From the NCBI GenBank assembly GCA_022769825.1, contig JALEJI010000073.1, positions 1 to 64,000 of the forward strand: a DNA stretch of 64,000 nt, read 5' to 3'. The notes beneath the pieces were generated by a model. The model searched no databases, had not been told where the DNA came from, and worked only from the letters and a program-made list of their open reading frames with translations. Shown in pieces: positions 8,741 through 18,671 of the stretch. Both the position numbers and the translations under genes were made by a program. Source of the stretch: Prevotella sp. GTDB lineage: Bacteria; Bacteroidota; Bacteroidia; Bacteroidales; Bacteroidaceae. Positions within the stretch are counted from its first letter, which is position 1, and the number at the start of each line of letters is the position of its first letter.

Positions 8741-10150
8741 TTATTTGTTGTCTTGTTTGCTGCCTTGCCTGTTCCAGTAGCGCTCAATGTCTTCGAGCGA
8801 CATGCCGGCAGTTTCAGGCACGCAGCGCCACATGATGAGGATATAAGGCACACACATGACGGCAAAGAGCAGGAACGTGCCTGTAGGCTGCAACGTCTCG
8901 AGCATCCAGGGGGTGAGCTGTCCGATGAGGTAGGTTCCGATCCAAAGGGCAAAGCCCGCTATGGACATGGCCAGACCGCGCACGCTGTTGGGATACATCT
9001 CCGAGAGCAGGACGAAGACCACGGCGCTGATGCTTACGGCACAGCAGAAGACGTAGAGCAGGAAGAAGGTTAGCATGAACCATACGCTCAGCCCCCAGCT
9101 CTCGTGGAAAGCAAAGTAGACGGCTATCATGATGAGACAAACGATCATGCCCGACACGCCGTAGTAGATGAGCTTGTGGCGGCCTACGCGGTCAATGATG
9201 AAGGTAGCGAGCACCGTCGTGAGCATGTTCACCAGACCGACGAGCACCTGACAGAACAGCGGGTCGCTCATGCCGGCATCCTTGAACATCGACGGACCAT
9301 AGTAGAGTACGGCGTTGACACCCATGAACTGTCCGAGGATGGCAATGCACACACCGATGACGACGGCCTTGAGGATGCCCGGGCGGAGCAGTTGTTTCCA
9401 CTCCGACTTCTGCTCTCCGGCAATGGTCGATTTCGTGTCGGCTACCTGCTTCTCTACATCTTCCTTGCGGATGTAGATCTTGCTGAAGATCACCGCCGCA
9501 CGGCCGTCCTTATTCTGTGTGATGAGCCAGCGTGGGCTCTCAGGGATGAGGAAGAGGATGACGAGGAAGAAGAGGGCGGGCAGCCCCTCCATGCCCAACA
9601 TGCCGCGCCAGACCTCACCGACAAAAATGAGCTGCAGCCAGCTGTTGGCGAAATGACCGGTATGAGAAAAGTTGAGCAGCAGATAGTTGACAACATAAGC
9701 TGCGAGAAAGCCTACAGTGACAGCGAGCTGATAGAGTGAGACGAGCTGCCCGCGATAGCGCGTGATGGAGATCTCGGAGATGTAGACGGGTGCCACCACA
9801 GAGATGATACCTATTCCTAATCCGCCTATGATACGGGCGGCAACAAGAAAATGAAAATTTGGAGCGACGGCGCAGCAGATGCCGGACAGGGTGAAGAGTG
9901 CGGCGGATATGAACATGGTGGGGCGACGTCCGAGGCGGTCGCTCATGATGCCGGCTATAGCCACACCGCAGATAGAGCCGATGAGCGCGCAGCCTACGTA
10001 CCAGCCTTGCTGCATCACGTCAAGATGGAATTGTGCTACCACGTCGTCGATGGTGCCCGAGATGACCGCTGTGTCGTATCCGAAGAGCAGGCCGCCCAAG
10101 GCTGCCACGATGGCGAGGAAAAACACGTAACCTAATTTTACGGTTTTCAT
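8741..10150 (-). CDS. MFS sugar porter (sugar:H+ symporter family)
   Basis: 469 aa with twelve predicted membrane helices. Sugar-porter signatures are all present: GGLLFGYDTAVISG in helix 1, DRLGRRPTMF after helix 2, the RYRGQLVSLYQLAVTVG segment, PESPRWLI before the central loop, DRVGRHKLI and the C-terminal PETAGMSLEDIE. The nearest familiar relatives are XylE/GLUT-type porters for neutral hexoses or pentoses. Its position between DUF4434 and the acetyltransferase, downstream of GH20, suggests it imports the monosaccharides released in the periplasm. Specificity (GlcNAc, GalNAc, xylose, other) cannot be read from sequence. Confidence 0.88.
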   Translation of the reverse strand: MKTVKLGYVFFLAIVAALGGLLFGYDTAVISGTIDDVVAQFHLDVMQQGWYVGCALIGSICGVAIAGIMSDRLGRRPTMFISAALFTLSGICCAVAPNFHFLVAARIIGGLGIGIISVVAPVYISEISITRYRGQLVSLYQLAVTVGFLAAYVVNYLLLNFSHTGHFANSWLQLIFVGEVWRGMLGMEGLPALFFLVILFLIPESPRWLITQNKDGRAAVIFSKIYIRKEDVEKQVADTKSTIAGEQKSEWKQLLRPGILKAVVIGVCIAILGQFMGVNAVLYYGPSMFKDAGMSDPLFCQVLVGLVNMLTTVLATFIIDRVGRHKLIYYGVSGMIVCLIMIAVYFAFHESWGLSVWFMLTFFLLYVFCCAVSISAVVFVLLSEMYPNSVRGLAMSIAGFALWIGTYLIGQLTPWMLETLQPTGTFLLFAVMCVPYILIMWRCVPETAGMSLEDIERYWNRQGSKQDNK

Positions 10151-10179
10151 GTAGATGAATAAGAGAGTCTAATAAACAA

Positions 10180-11277
10180 TTATTTGATGTTGAAATATTC
10201 CTTATAGCGGTCGTAGAGGTGATGTGCCTGTATATAAGCCGACTGCGGACTGAGAAAATGTGAGAACTCGAAGGTGATAGCCTTGTCGTAGTGGCACCGT
10301 TTGGCCGCTTCGAGCTTCAGGCGGAGCTTGTCAAACTTGATGGGGAAGAAGCGGATGGGCATGTCACGGTCAAAAGTCTCGGCATTGGTCCAGCACTGCA
10401 TGCCGTATTTGTCGGCGAGCTTCTTGTTGACGGAGAAGAAAGCGTCGAGCTCATCGTAGTCGATGTGTCCGTCCTGGAAGGCACAGCAGTCGACAACATC
10501 GTGTATGCCGTCGAAAATCTCGTTCCATTCGCGCTCATGCTCCTGCACGCTGACAGCCTGGTCGTTGGTCATCTTGCCCGTTCCCATGACGGCTTTTTTG
10601 CCGTCGATCCAAGGAGAGATGAAGACTGGAAGCCCGTTGGACACCTCCTTACAGTGCTTGCCCATGGCGTGGAAGGCGGGTATGGCACCTTTCGTCTGGC
10701 GGGAAATCTCAGTGCTGACGTACCAGCCTTTGAAGCTCTTGTGGTGGCCGTAGCGCTTCCATACCTCGTCGATGACATACTTGTTGTCATCGATTTCCCA
10801 CGACATGTCGCCGGTGTCCCAGTAGTGGCCGGAGTCGTAGAGCCCGAAGTAGAACTTCATGCCGTATTTGTCGGCCAGGCGGAGATACATGTCGATCAGG
10901 TCGACGGAGGGCATGTAGCATCCATGCTTCTTCATCAGGTATTCAGAAGGATAGGTGATGAACTTTCTGTACCCGCACCGGATGACGATGACGGTGTCGA
11001 TGCCGATGGCTTTCATGTAGCGGAAATCCTGTTCCCATTCCTTCACGCCCCAGTTCTGATGGGGTATGTCGTGTGATATCTCGTCGAGGAAAGTGCCGGT
11101 GATGGGCAGTCCGTTGTTTTTAGGCACGATGAGTCCGCCCCCCACGCCTTCGTTGGTGTCGGTAGCGACGGTGCGATGTTGCGTTGTAATGTTTTCGCCC
11201 TTGGTGATGATAGGCGCAGCCATGGCGGCTGCACCTGTCAGCAGGGCTTCTTTCAGAAAATCTCTTCGATTGGTCAT
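10180..11277 (-). CDS. DUF4434 protein with Tat-type signal
   Basis: 365 aa. The N-terminus TNRRDFLKEALLTGAAAMAAP is a good twin-arginine signal, so the protein is probably exported folded. The body (ITGTFLDEISHDIPHQNWGV, GIDTVIVIRCGYR, KYGMKFYFGLYDSGHYW) reads as the DUF4434 family, which has a TIM-barrel, glycosidase-like look. The function is not established. Conserved acidic residues in the barrel (for example YVSTE and TNAETFD) could be catalytic. It lies 51 bp after the GH20 gene and 29 bp before the porter gene in the same operon, so a role on the same glycan is likely. Confidence 0.7.
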   Translation of the reverse strand: MTNRRDFLKEALLTGAAAMAAPIITKGENITTQHRTVATDTNEGVGGGLIVPKNNGLPITGTFLDEISHDIPHQNWGVKEWEQDFRYMKAIGIDTVIVIRCGYRKFITYPSEYLMKKHGCYMPSVDLIDMYLRLADKYGMKFYFGLYDSGHYWDTGDMSWEIDDNKYVIDEVWKRYGHHKSFKGWYVSTEISRQTKGAIPAFHAMGKHCKEVSNGLPVFISPWIDGKKAVMGTGKMTNDQAVSVQEHEREWNEIFDGIHDVVDCCAFQDGHIDYDELDAFFSVNKKLADKYGMQCWTNAETFDRDMPIRFFPIKFDKLRLKLEAAKRCHYDKAITFEFSHFLSPQSAYIQAHHLYDRYKEYFNIK

Positions 11278-11328
11278 GTTTTTTAAGTTAAGAGTTTAGA
11301 ATTAAAAGGGATGAATCATAATGCAGTA

Positions 11329-13326
11329 TTACTCTTTGTCGATCGTCAGGTTGGTGACGCGGCTGTTGAAGTTGCCGGTCTTCTGTACGGGGAAGAAGAG
11401 AGCTCGCTGATAGCGCATGCTGCGTTCAGGCTCATAGGCATCGAGCTGCCAGGTGCGTCCGGGCATGTGGTTAGCTTTGTCAGTGGGCTTGACGACGTAG
11501 AACCGGATCTGTTCGAGCTTTTCTTTCAGTTGCCCGTTGACATAAAGATTGGTAGCTGAAGACGTGTTCTCGATCGTTATCTCTACATGCCCTTCCTTCG
11601 GCAGCGCATAGTCGAAATGGTCGAAGTAGGCCTCACGCTGGAAGCCCAACTTCCCGCTGATGGGATCGGATAGGTAGAACGTGGCATCTGGTCCCGTTGT
11701 GAGGATGGTGCCTTTCTGCTCAGGCTTGCAGTCGATGCTGAACGATATTTTGTGGCCGTAGCCTACTTCATGAACGGGCAGCGACAGTGTTTTATTGGGT
11801 TGCAGGTCGGATATTTTCACAGGAAGGTTGGGCACATAGCCTGACTCGTTCACGCCAGGGGCTTCGCCGAGCTCTTTGCGCTGCGCCTCGAAGGTGTCGT
11901 AGGGCACGGTCGTCAATTGTCCTGTCCAGCACTTTACCGCCATAGCCTGGAGCACCGGCATGATGCGGAGATGGACATCGTGCACAGTGATGCCGTTGCC
12001 GTAGAGATCATTCCACAGCGCGAACATGCCGCCGGCTATCTGTGGGTCTTGCTCTTTGAGTTTCGTGTCGCCGAAGCTGGCGGGTGTCCAGTTCTTATAG
12101 ATATTGTCGTTGGGAAGAATGTCGTGATAGTAGTCGGCCAAAGGTACGGTGTAGACGGTCCAGTCGGGCATGCTGATCATGTTCCATCCGTCAGCCTTCA
12201 TGTCTTTTGTCTTGGCCATGAAAGGAGACCACATACCGAGGATGGCACCTTTAGGATTGACGGGTGTCCTGCCGTATGCGTGGCTCAGCGCTCCCCAGAG
12301 GATGGGTGTCTTGCCGTATTTCTTGATGAGCTCAAGATAATGGCTGGTGTAGGCGCGGAATTTCTCGCGCAGCTCTTCCGTAGCGTTGTTATACTCATCG
12401 GTACCGATGTTTACATATTTCCCGCGGAAGACCGGATTCTTTCCTGATAAGTATTCTTTGAAGAGATTGTCCATGAACGTATAGACCTCGGGGTTCTCAA
12501 GATCGAAGTGGTCCATGCCAAACTCTTTCGAGCCGAGGCTGGGGCGGTAATGTGTGAAAGCGAGGACGTGGGCGGGCGAGTCTATCTCTGGGATGATCTG
12601 TATGCCGTAGCTCTCGGCAAACTGCTGTAGGTCGATCAGCTCGGCCTTGGTATAGTGGCCGTCTTTTGAGGCGAGCCCGGGATAAGTATCGCTCTCGAGC
12701 CTAAAGTCGCCGGGAGTCTTGATCCAGTCGCCGCCAAAGAAGTCCTTGAACGCGTTGTCGTTGAGATGGAGCTGTAGCGTGTTCATCTTATAGTAAGCCA
12801 TGACCCGGATCAGATTTTTCAGGTAGCTTATGGGAAAAAACTTTCGGCCAGTGTCGAGCATAAAGCCGCGTATGCCGTACTGAGGAATGTCTACGGCCTT
12901 GCCTTGTGGCAGGTTGGACTGCTTCTTGAGCATTTGCAGAAGGGTGCGTGTCCCCCAGAAAGCACCGTCCGTCGATGCTGCGGTCAGGGAGCAAGTCTCA
13001 CTGATGTTCAGCCGGTAGCCTTCCTTGCCTAACTTCTTGTCTTGTTTGATTGCGAGCACGATGTCGCCTTTGCCAGGCATGCCTTGGACAACGGTCATCG
13101 TCTTTCCGGTCTCCAGTTGGTAGTCGCGGCATAAATCTTGGGCAGTTTTCGTAAGTTTCTTGTTGCTGACAACCACTCGGCCGGAGAGCGCCATCGTGCC
13201 CTCTGCACCGTTCCACTGCGTCAGCTCCGGAACAACAAACGGCTTGGCATTGGTCTGTGCGGAAGCGCCTGTCGTGGATAGCATCGTTGCTATCAAGACA
13301 GAAACCATAATTATCAATCGTCTCAT
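11329..13326 (-). CDS. GH20 beta-N-acetylhexosaminidase, exported
   Basis: 665 aa with signal peptide (VLIATMLSTTGASA). GH20 enzymes remove terminal beta-GlcNAc or beta-GalNAc by substrate-assisted catalysis. An N-terminal GH20b-like domain precedes the barrel, which begins at YGIRGFMLDTGRKFFP and contains LQLHLNDN, IPEIDSPAHV and the catalytic Asp-Glu pair in NIGTDEYNN (residues 310-311). A C-terminal beta-sandwich-like domain follows from about residue 520. It is the first gene of the minus-strand operon and is divergent from susC across a 427-bp regulatory gap. Family call is firm; linkage preference is not known. Confidence 0.92.
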   Translation of the reverse strand: MRRLIIMVSVLIATMLSTTGASAQTNAKPFVVPELTQWNGAEGTMALSGRVVVSNKKLTKTAQDLCRDYQLETGKTMTVVQGMPGKGDIVLAIKQDKKLGKEGYRLNISETCSLTAASTDGAFWGTRTLLQMLKKQSNLPQGKAVDIPQYGIRGFMLDTGRKFFPISYLKNLIRVMAYYKMNTLQLHLNDNAFKDFFGGDWIKTPGDFRLESDTYPGLASKDGHYTKAELIDLQQFAESYGIQIIPEIDSPAHVLAFTHYRPSLGSKEFGMDHFDLENPEVYTFMDNLFKEYLSGKNPVFRGKYVNIGTDEYNNATEELREKFRAYTSHYLELIKKYGKTPILWGALSHAYGRTPVNPKGAILGMWSPFMAKTKDMKADGWNMISMPDWTVYTVPLADYYHDILPNDNIYKNWTPASFGDTKLKEQDPQIAGGMFALWNDLYGNGITVHDVHLRIMPVLQAMAVKCWTGQLTTVPYDTFEAQRKELGEAPGVNESGYVPNLPVKISDLQPNKTLSLPVHEVGYGHKISFSIDCKPEQKGTILTTGPDATFYLSDPISGKLGFQREAYFDHFDYALPKEGHVEITIENTSSATNLYVNGQLKEKLEQIRFYVVKPTDKANHMPGRTWQLDAYEPERSMRYQRALFFPVQKTGNFNSRVTNLTIDKE

Positions 13327-13753
13327 ACTTGTGTTTTAATATCGTTACTGTAATATGAATATTTAATGAGTCAATATATTATTGAGACAATATATAATAA
13401 TGTGTGTTTACCGATCATGCAAAGAAGTCGATCCCCTTTATTCTATGAGGAACTTCTTAGGCTTCTGGCATCAAGTCGGAATTATTTTATTATTTATGCT
13501 CGTCAAATTGAGTGCAATTTACGATAAAATTCTTGTTTGAACAAGTATTTGCTGATATTTTTATTTTGTAACGAAGAAATTTAATGAAATATTTGGAATT
13601 TAGAGAAAAACTTATTATTTTCGTATCCGATAAGCGTACGTAGTGTGCGTTGTCCGAGAGCTGCAGTCAAATATGTAATCTCAAAGACGAAAACAGCAAC
13701 CTTAAATAACATCTTAAAACAATATTATTGATAACCCATAAAAACAAAAGTCA
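13327..13753. promoter_or_regulatory. Divergent intergenic region between GH20 and susC
   Basis: 427 bp, A+T-rich, without a credible ORF. It holds the susC promoter (13592-13623), a short perfect palindrome CTTGTTTGAACAAG at 13532-13545 that could be an operator, and an AT-rich stretch at about 13372-13402 with two near-symmetrical CAATATATTATT-like units. I could not find a good promoter for the GH20 operon on the minus strand. Binding of any regulator here is inference. Confidence 0.45.
13592..13623 (+). promoter_or_regulatory. Bacteroidetes-type promoter for the susC operon
   Basis: TTTG at 13592-13595, a 20-bp spacer and TATTTTCG at 13616-13623, close to the TTTG/TAnnTTTG consensus used by the Bacteroidetes primary sigma factor. 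It implies a 5' UTR of roughly 120 nt before the susC ATG at 13754. Confidence 0.6.
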
Positions 13754-16700
13754 ATGGAACACCTATCTAAAACAAGGCTTTTAAAGCTTTCAAAGGCTTT
13801 CACGCTGATGTTTGGGATGCTATTTTGGACAGTCTTGTCTACGGCAGCTCAGAATGTGGTGAAAGGAACGGTGAAGGACACCGCCGGTGACCTTCTTCCA
13901 GGTGTGAGTGTGCAGGTGAGTGGTGTGCCTGGTGAAGGTGCAATAACTGACCTAAACGGAACTTTTTCTGTCAAGGCATCCGGTAGGGATGAACTTGTCT
14001 TCTCTTACGTTGGCATGAAGCAACAACGCATAAAGGTAAACGGCCGGAAAGTCATTAATGTGACCATGGAGGATGAGGCTTCGACACTCAACGATATTGT
14101 CGTTGTGGGTTATGGCTCAGCCAAGAAGCAGTCGCTCACGGGGGCTGTCTCTGCCATGCGAGGCGACGAACTGCTGAAAGGTCCGTCGACCAACGTTTCC
14201 AGCCTGCTTGGCGGTAAGTTGCCGGGTCTTTCTTCCGTGCAGACCTCCGGTGAGCCGGGCGATGACCAGGCAAGCCTACGTATCCGTGGTTCGCAGTATG
14301 CTCCGCTTTATATTGTGGATGGTATGCCGCGCTCCATCAGCGATGTTGACCCTAACGATATCGAGAGCGTCTCTGTGCTGAAAGACGGATCGGCCGCGGC
14401 TGTCTATGGCTTGAATGCCGCCGGCGGTGTTATCATTGTCACGACCAAGGGTGGTCACAAGGGCAAGCCACAGGTCAGTTACAACGGGCAGTACGGTGTC
14501 TCGGTAAATGCAAACTTCCCGAAGTTTATGAACGCGCCCGAGTTTGCTTACTATTATAATATGGCCGACTATATGGACAAGCTCGCCAACGGCACGGTGA
14601 CAAGTAAGGCCGATTATACCCCTGTGTTTACGAAAGCCAATGTGGAGGCTATGCTCAATGGTGATCCTACGGACGGATGGGATAATGTGGATTATATAGG
14701 TAAGGTGTTTGGTACCGGTACGAATATGAAGCACAATGTCTCGCTGCAGGGCGGCAACGACGACGTGAGCTATTATGTAGGCGGCGGATTCATGAATCAG
14801 AAAGGTAACATTGACAATTTCGATTATCGTCGATATAACCTCCGTACCAATATCACGGCTAAGGTAAATAAAGACTGGACTATCAAGTTGGGAACCATTG
14901 GCACTGTGACACGCAAGCATACGCCGGGCTATGCTTCGGGTGGTGCTGACGACGGAAGTCAAAGCAGCGGTGAGGTAGGTTGGCTGTCTATCGGCCACCA
15001 GGCCATTATGATGCGTCCTTACCTTCCGGAGACGTGGGACGGACTTTATACAGCCACCGTCCCTAACAATGCTTCTGTGGCTTACAGTCCGTTAGCAGCT
15101 ATTTACGACTCAGGTTATAAGAAGACGCGCGGCGCTGAGGTTAACACGAACCTCTCTGTCGAGTATGCTGCTCCATGGTTGAAGGGATTGAAGTTGAAGG
15201 CAACGGGCTCCTACGACTATCTCTCTTCGAAGAGCAAGAACCTCGATACTCCTTATCAGACCTACGTCAAGGATCTTACCACAGGCAGTTTCGCAAAGCT
15301 TGAAGATCCGCGCGATGTTTCTACCAATCTTAATCATGTAGCTGACGGGCAGTACACTACCGAGCAGCTCGTAGGTCAGTTGAGCGCGGAGTTCGCGCGC
15401 AAGTTCGGCAAGCACAATGTGGATGCCATGCTCCTCGTCGAGGGGCGCGACTATAAGTCAAGCTCAATGTCGGCTTATGCTTACAAGGTACCGTTTGCAG
15501 AGCTTCCTGAGCTAAGCTTAGGTACGGCTATCAAAGACGGTCCTGTCAGCGGTTACAGCAGTCATACACGCACGGCCGGCTATGTGTTCCGTATGAAATA
15601 CGATTATGCCGACACCTACCTCGCAGAGTTCAGCGGCCGTTACGACGGTTCCTATAAGTTCAGCGGTAACGTTTCTGGCAAGCGTTGGGGCTTCTTCCCG
15701 TCTTTCTCTGCCGGCTGGCGTATATCCAACGAGAAGTTCATGGAGCGCACGCATTTCTGGCTCAACGACTTGAAGATTCGTGGATCTATCGGGCTCTTGG
15801 GTAATGACGATGTGGCGGCATATTCTTTCCTGAGCACCTATTCCTTTGGTGCCAACCGCGTGATCGGCGGAAACACAGTCAGTTCTCTCTACACCTCCGG
15901 TGTTCCCAATCCCAATTTGAGTTGGGCCAAGACACGCTCTTCCAATGTCGGCTTCGACGCTACGCTGTGGGACGGCAAGCTTGGGCTCTCCTTCGATTGG
16001 TTCTATAACCTCAACTACGACATTCTCACCTATATGGGTGGTAATATGGCTCCGTCCATGGGCGGCTATTATACCACGTATGACAATTATAACCGCTACT
16101 GTAACTACGGACTGGAGTGGACAGTATCGCATCGCAACAAGTTTAACCTTGGCGGAAAGCCATTCCACTATTCGGCAAGTCTCAATATGACTTGGGCAAC
16201 AAGCAAATGGCTCCGTTATCCTGATGATCCTAACACGCAGGAGTGGCGCAAGGTCGTGGGTACGGATGTGGATGCTTATTACATTTGGCTTGACGACGGC
16301 CTTTATCGTTCTGAGGAGGAGATTACAAATTCGGCTTGGTATGGCACACGCCCGAATCTGGGCGATATCAAATATAAGGATCTCAACGGTGATGGTGTCA
16401 TTGACGAGCAGGACCGAGGCCGTTTCGGCCGTAGCAACCGCCCGAAGATTATGGCAGGTCTGAACCTGAGCGCCAGTTGGAATGGTTTCGACCTCAACGC
16501 TCAGTTCACGGCTGGATTCAAGTTTGATGTCTCGCTGCTTGGTACCTATTACAATGGTTACGACGACAACACAGTCTGGAGTCAGACCTTCAAGGAGGGA
16601 GCCAACTCACCGCTCTGGCTGGTGCAGGATTCTTACAGCGAGGACAACCCCAATGCCAAATATCCGCGTATCACGCTCGGTACCGTATCCCATGGCGGCA

Positions 16701-16957
16701 ACAACGGATTGGCATCAAGTTTTTGGAACAAGAAAGGCGACTATGTACGCCTTAAGACCCTGCAGTTTGGTTACACGCTGCCTAAGGCGTGGACTTCGGC
16801 CATTGGCATCCAGAATGTCCGTCTTTATGTGGAAGGTTCCAACCTCTTCACCATCGACAGTCTTCCTACCGGCATCGATCCTGAGTCGCCACGTGTGAAC
16901 AATGGTTACTATCCGCAGCAGCGCACGTTCATGGGAGGAATAAACGTAACGTTTTAA
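13754..16957 (+). CDS. SusC/RagA-type TonB-dependent outer-membrane transporter
   Basis: 1067 aa. SusC-like proteins form the barrel of a 'pedal-bin' glycan importer with SusD as the lid. Visible parts are the signal peptide, a CarboxypepD_reg-like domain (VKGTVKDTAGDLLPGVSVQV, about residues 36-110), a TonB-box-like DIVVVGYG (about 114-121), the plug domain (SLTGAVSA to GVIIVTTKGG) and a long beta barrel ending in an aromatic residue (INVTF). The susD gene follows after 40 bp. It heads an operon of surface lipoproteins and sugar-processing enzymes. Substrate is not evident from the sequence; the downstream enzymes point to an amino-sugar, possibly phosphodiester-containing glycan. Confidence 0.96.
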   Translation: MEHLSKTRLLKLSKAFTLMFGMLFWTVLSTAAQNVVKGTVKDTAGDLLPGVSVQVSGVPGEGAITDLNGTFSVKASGRDELVFSYVGMKQQRIKVNGRKVINVTMEDEASTLNDIVVVGYGSAKKQSLTGAVSAMRGDELLKGPSTNVSSLLGGKLPGLSSVQTSGEPGDDQASLRIRGSQYAPLYIVDGMPRSISDVDPNDIESVSVLKDGSAAAVYGLNAAGGVIIVTTKGGHKGKPQVSYNGQYGVSVNANFPKFMNAPEFAYYYNMADYMDKLANGTVTSKADYTPVFTKANVEAMLNGDPTDGWDNVDYIGKVFGTGTNMKHNVSLQGGNDDVSYYVGGGFMNQKGNIDNFDYRRYNLRTNITAKVNKDWTIKLGTIGTVTRKHTPGYASGGADDGSQSSGEVGWLSIGHQAIMMRPYLPETWDGLYTATVPNNASVAYSPLAAIYDSGYKKTRGAEVNTNLSVEYAAPWLKGLKLKATGSYDYLSSKSKNLDTPYQTYVKDLTTGSFAKLEDPRDVSTNLNHVADGQYTTEQLVGQLSAEFARKFGKHNVDAMLLVEGRDYKSSSMSAYAYKVPFAELPELSLGTAIKDGPVSGYSSHTRTAGYVFRMKYDYADTYLAEFSGRYDGSYKFSGNVSGKRWGFFPSFSAGWRISNEKFMERTHFWLNDLKIRGSIGLLGNDDVAAYSFLSTYSFGANRVIGGNTVSSLYTSGVPNPNLSWAKTRSSNVGFDATLWDGKLGLSFDWFYNLNYDILTYMGGNMAPSMGGYYTTYDNYNRYCNYGLEWTVSHRNKFNLGGKPFHYSASLNMTWATSKWLRYPDDPNTQEWRKVVGTDVDAYYIWLDDGLYRSEEEITNSAWYGTRPNLGDIKYKDLNGDGVIDEQDRGRFGRSNRPKIMAGLNLSASWNGFDLNAQFTAGFKFDVSLLGTYYNGYDDNTVWSQTFKEGANSPLWLVQDSYSEDNPNAKYPRITLGTVSHGGNNGLASSFWNKKGDYVRLKTLQFGYTLPKAWTSAIGIQNVRLYVEGSNLFTIDSLPTGIDPESPRVNNGYYPQQRTFMGGINVTF

Positions 16958-16997
16958 GGCTTCGTGATCACGTTGTAAACTATTAAATCAGCTTATT

Positions 16998-18638
16998 ATG
17001 AAAACGAGATATATTATCGCAAGTCTCCTCATTGCTGCTTCGGGAATGACATCCTGTAACAGTTTCCTTGACATTGACCCTACGGATCAGGCCAGTGACA
17101 AGTTGGTGTGGAGCAACACAAAATATGCCGAGCTGGCAATCAATTATTTCTATGCCGATATACCTACTTTGGGCAGCTTCAGCGACTACCAGTGTCTGGC
17201 GGGTCTGACGGAGGGTCTGACCGATGAGTTTAAGTACGGCAATATGAACTACAATGCCGAATGCTATATTCCCAACGAGATCTCTTATGGCGGAATTGTG
17301 CTGACCCCAAGTTATACCGACACATATATGGGTGTGTGGGGTTCAACCTACGAAGAGATTCGCCGAGTCAACGAGGCTTTGGCAAAGCTGAAGGGCAGCT
17401 CCTTCGACGAGGCTGTCAAGAAACAGTATGAGGGCGAGTTGCGCTTCTTCCGGGGCATGTACTACTTCGAACTCCTTAAGCGCTATGGACAGGCCATTAT
17501 CTACGACGACGATCTCTCGAAAATCAGCACCAACCATGCGCTTGATAAAGCCGACGACTGCTGGAACTTTGTCTATGAGGATCTTCTCTATGCCGGGCAG
17601 AATCTGCCCAACACGACGACGAACAACGGGCGTTTGACGAGCGGAGCTGCCTATGCACTCATGTCGCGTGCTATGCTCTACTGCAAGAACTGGAAAGCCG
17701 TGAAGGAAGCAGCGGAGGCCGTGACGGCTATGGGATACAAACTGACCGGCAATTATGCTGACGCGTTCAAGGCTTCGGGTAACACAGAGGCAATCTACAT
17801 GTATTCGTACAGTGCCGATGCCAGTGTGACACACGACTTCGACGGATATTATGCTCCGGCAGGTGACCATAAGAAGGCCGGTATGACCATGTATGGCGGT
17901 TACGGCACGCCTACACAGGAGATGGTCGAGGAATATGAAAAAGCTGACGGCTCAAAAGTTGATTGGTCTCCTTGGCATACGACGGAAGGCACGTTGGACA
18001 CCCCGCCTTACGAAGAGCTTGAGCCGCGCTTCCAGGCTACCATCCTTTACAATGGTTCGACATGGCGCAAGCGCACCATTGAGCCTTATGTTGACGGCAC
18101 TGACGGTTGGGCAAAGTGGAAAACTGATGCCGTCACGGAAGGCCGCACCACGACCGGCTACTATCTGCGCAAGCTTGTGGATGAAAACCATGACTTCAGT
18201 ATCACGCAGAAATCTACCCAGCCTTGGATTGCTTTCCGCCTTGCCGAGGTGTGGCTCAATGAGGCCGAGGCCTGCCATAACTTGGGCGATGACGCAACGG
18301 CCGTGACGCTTATTAATAAGGTTCGTACGCGCGTCGGCCTGCCAGGCATCAAGGCTTACAGCGACGAGGCTTTACGTCACGAGCGTAAGGTTGAACTCGC
18401 TTATGAGGGACTTTATTATTGGGATATGCGCCGCTGGGGACTCTCTACGAAAGCTTTCACAGGTATTCGCCGTCACGGTCTGAAGATTGAGAAACTGGCC
18501 GAAGGTAAGTTCCGGTACTCTTATGTAGATGTCGATGACGAAAACCTTAATTATCCAGCCAAGATGAACCGCTTGCCCATTCCAGAGAAAGAACTTAACA
18601 ACAACAAGGACCTTGAGCAGTTCAGTGAGTGGAAATAG
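16998..18638 (+). CDS. SusD/RagB-family surface glycan-binding lipoprotein
   Basis: 546 aa. Lipoprotein signal peptide with lipobox SGMTSC (Cys about 20), then NSFLDIDPTDQASDK, the usual start of mature SusD-like proteins. The helical TPR core includes GELRFFRGMYYFELLKRYG, and the C-terminal RKVELAYEGLYYWDMRRWG block is diagnostic. It ends NRLPIPEKELNNNKDLEQ, the usual SusD tail. It works as the substrate-binding lid over the SusC partner encoded 40 bp upstream. Confidence 0.95.
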   Translation: MKTRYIIASLLIAASGMTSCNSFLDIDPTDQASDKLVWSNTKYAELAINYFYADIPTLGSFSDYQCLAGLTEGLTDEFKYGNMNYNAECYIPNEISYGGIVLTPSYTDTYMGVWGSTYEEIRRVNEALAKLKGSSFDEAVKKQYEGELRFFRGMYYFELLKRYGQAIIYDDDLSKISTNHALDKADDCWNFVYEDLLYAGQNLPNTTTNNGRLTSGAAYALMSRAMLYCKNWKAVKEAAEAVTAMGYKLTGNYADAFKASGNTEAIYMYSYSADASVTHDFDGYYAPAGDHKKAGMTMYGGYGTPTQEMVEEYEKADGSKVDWSPWHTTEGTLDTPPYEELEPRFQATILYNGSTWRKRTIEPYVDGTDGWAKWKTDAVTEGRTTTGYYLRKLVDENHDFSITQKSTQPWIAFRLAEVWLNEAEACHNLGDDATAVTLINKVRTRVGLPGIKAYSDEALRHERKVELAYEGLYYWDMRRWGLSTKAFTGIRRHGLKIEKLAEGKFRYSYVDVDDENLNYPAKMNRLPIPEKELNNNKDLEQFSEWK

Positions 18639-18671
18639 TATTGTTTCATACCATTAACAAGATTATCCATT

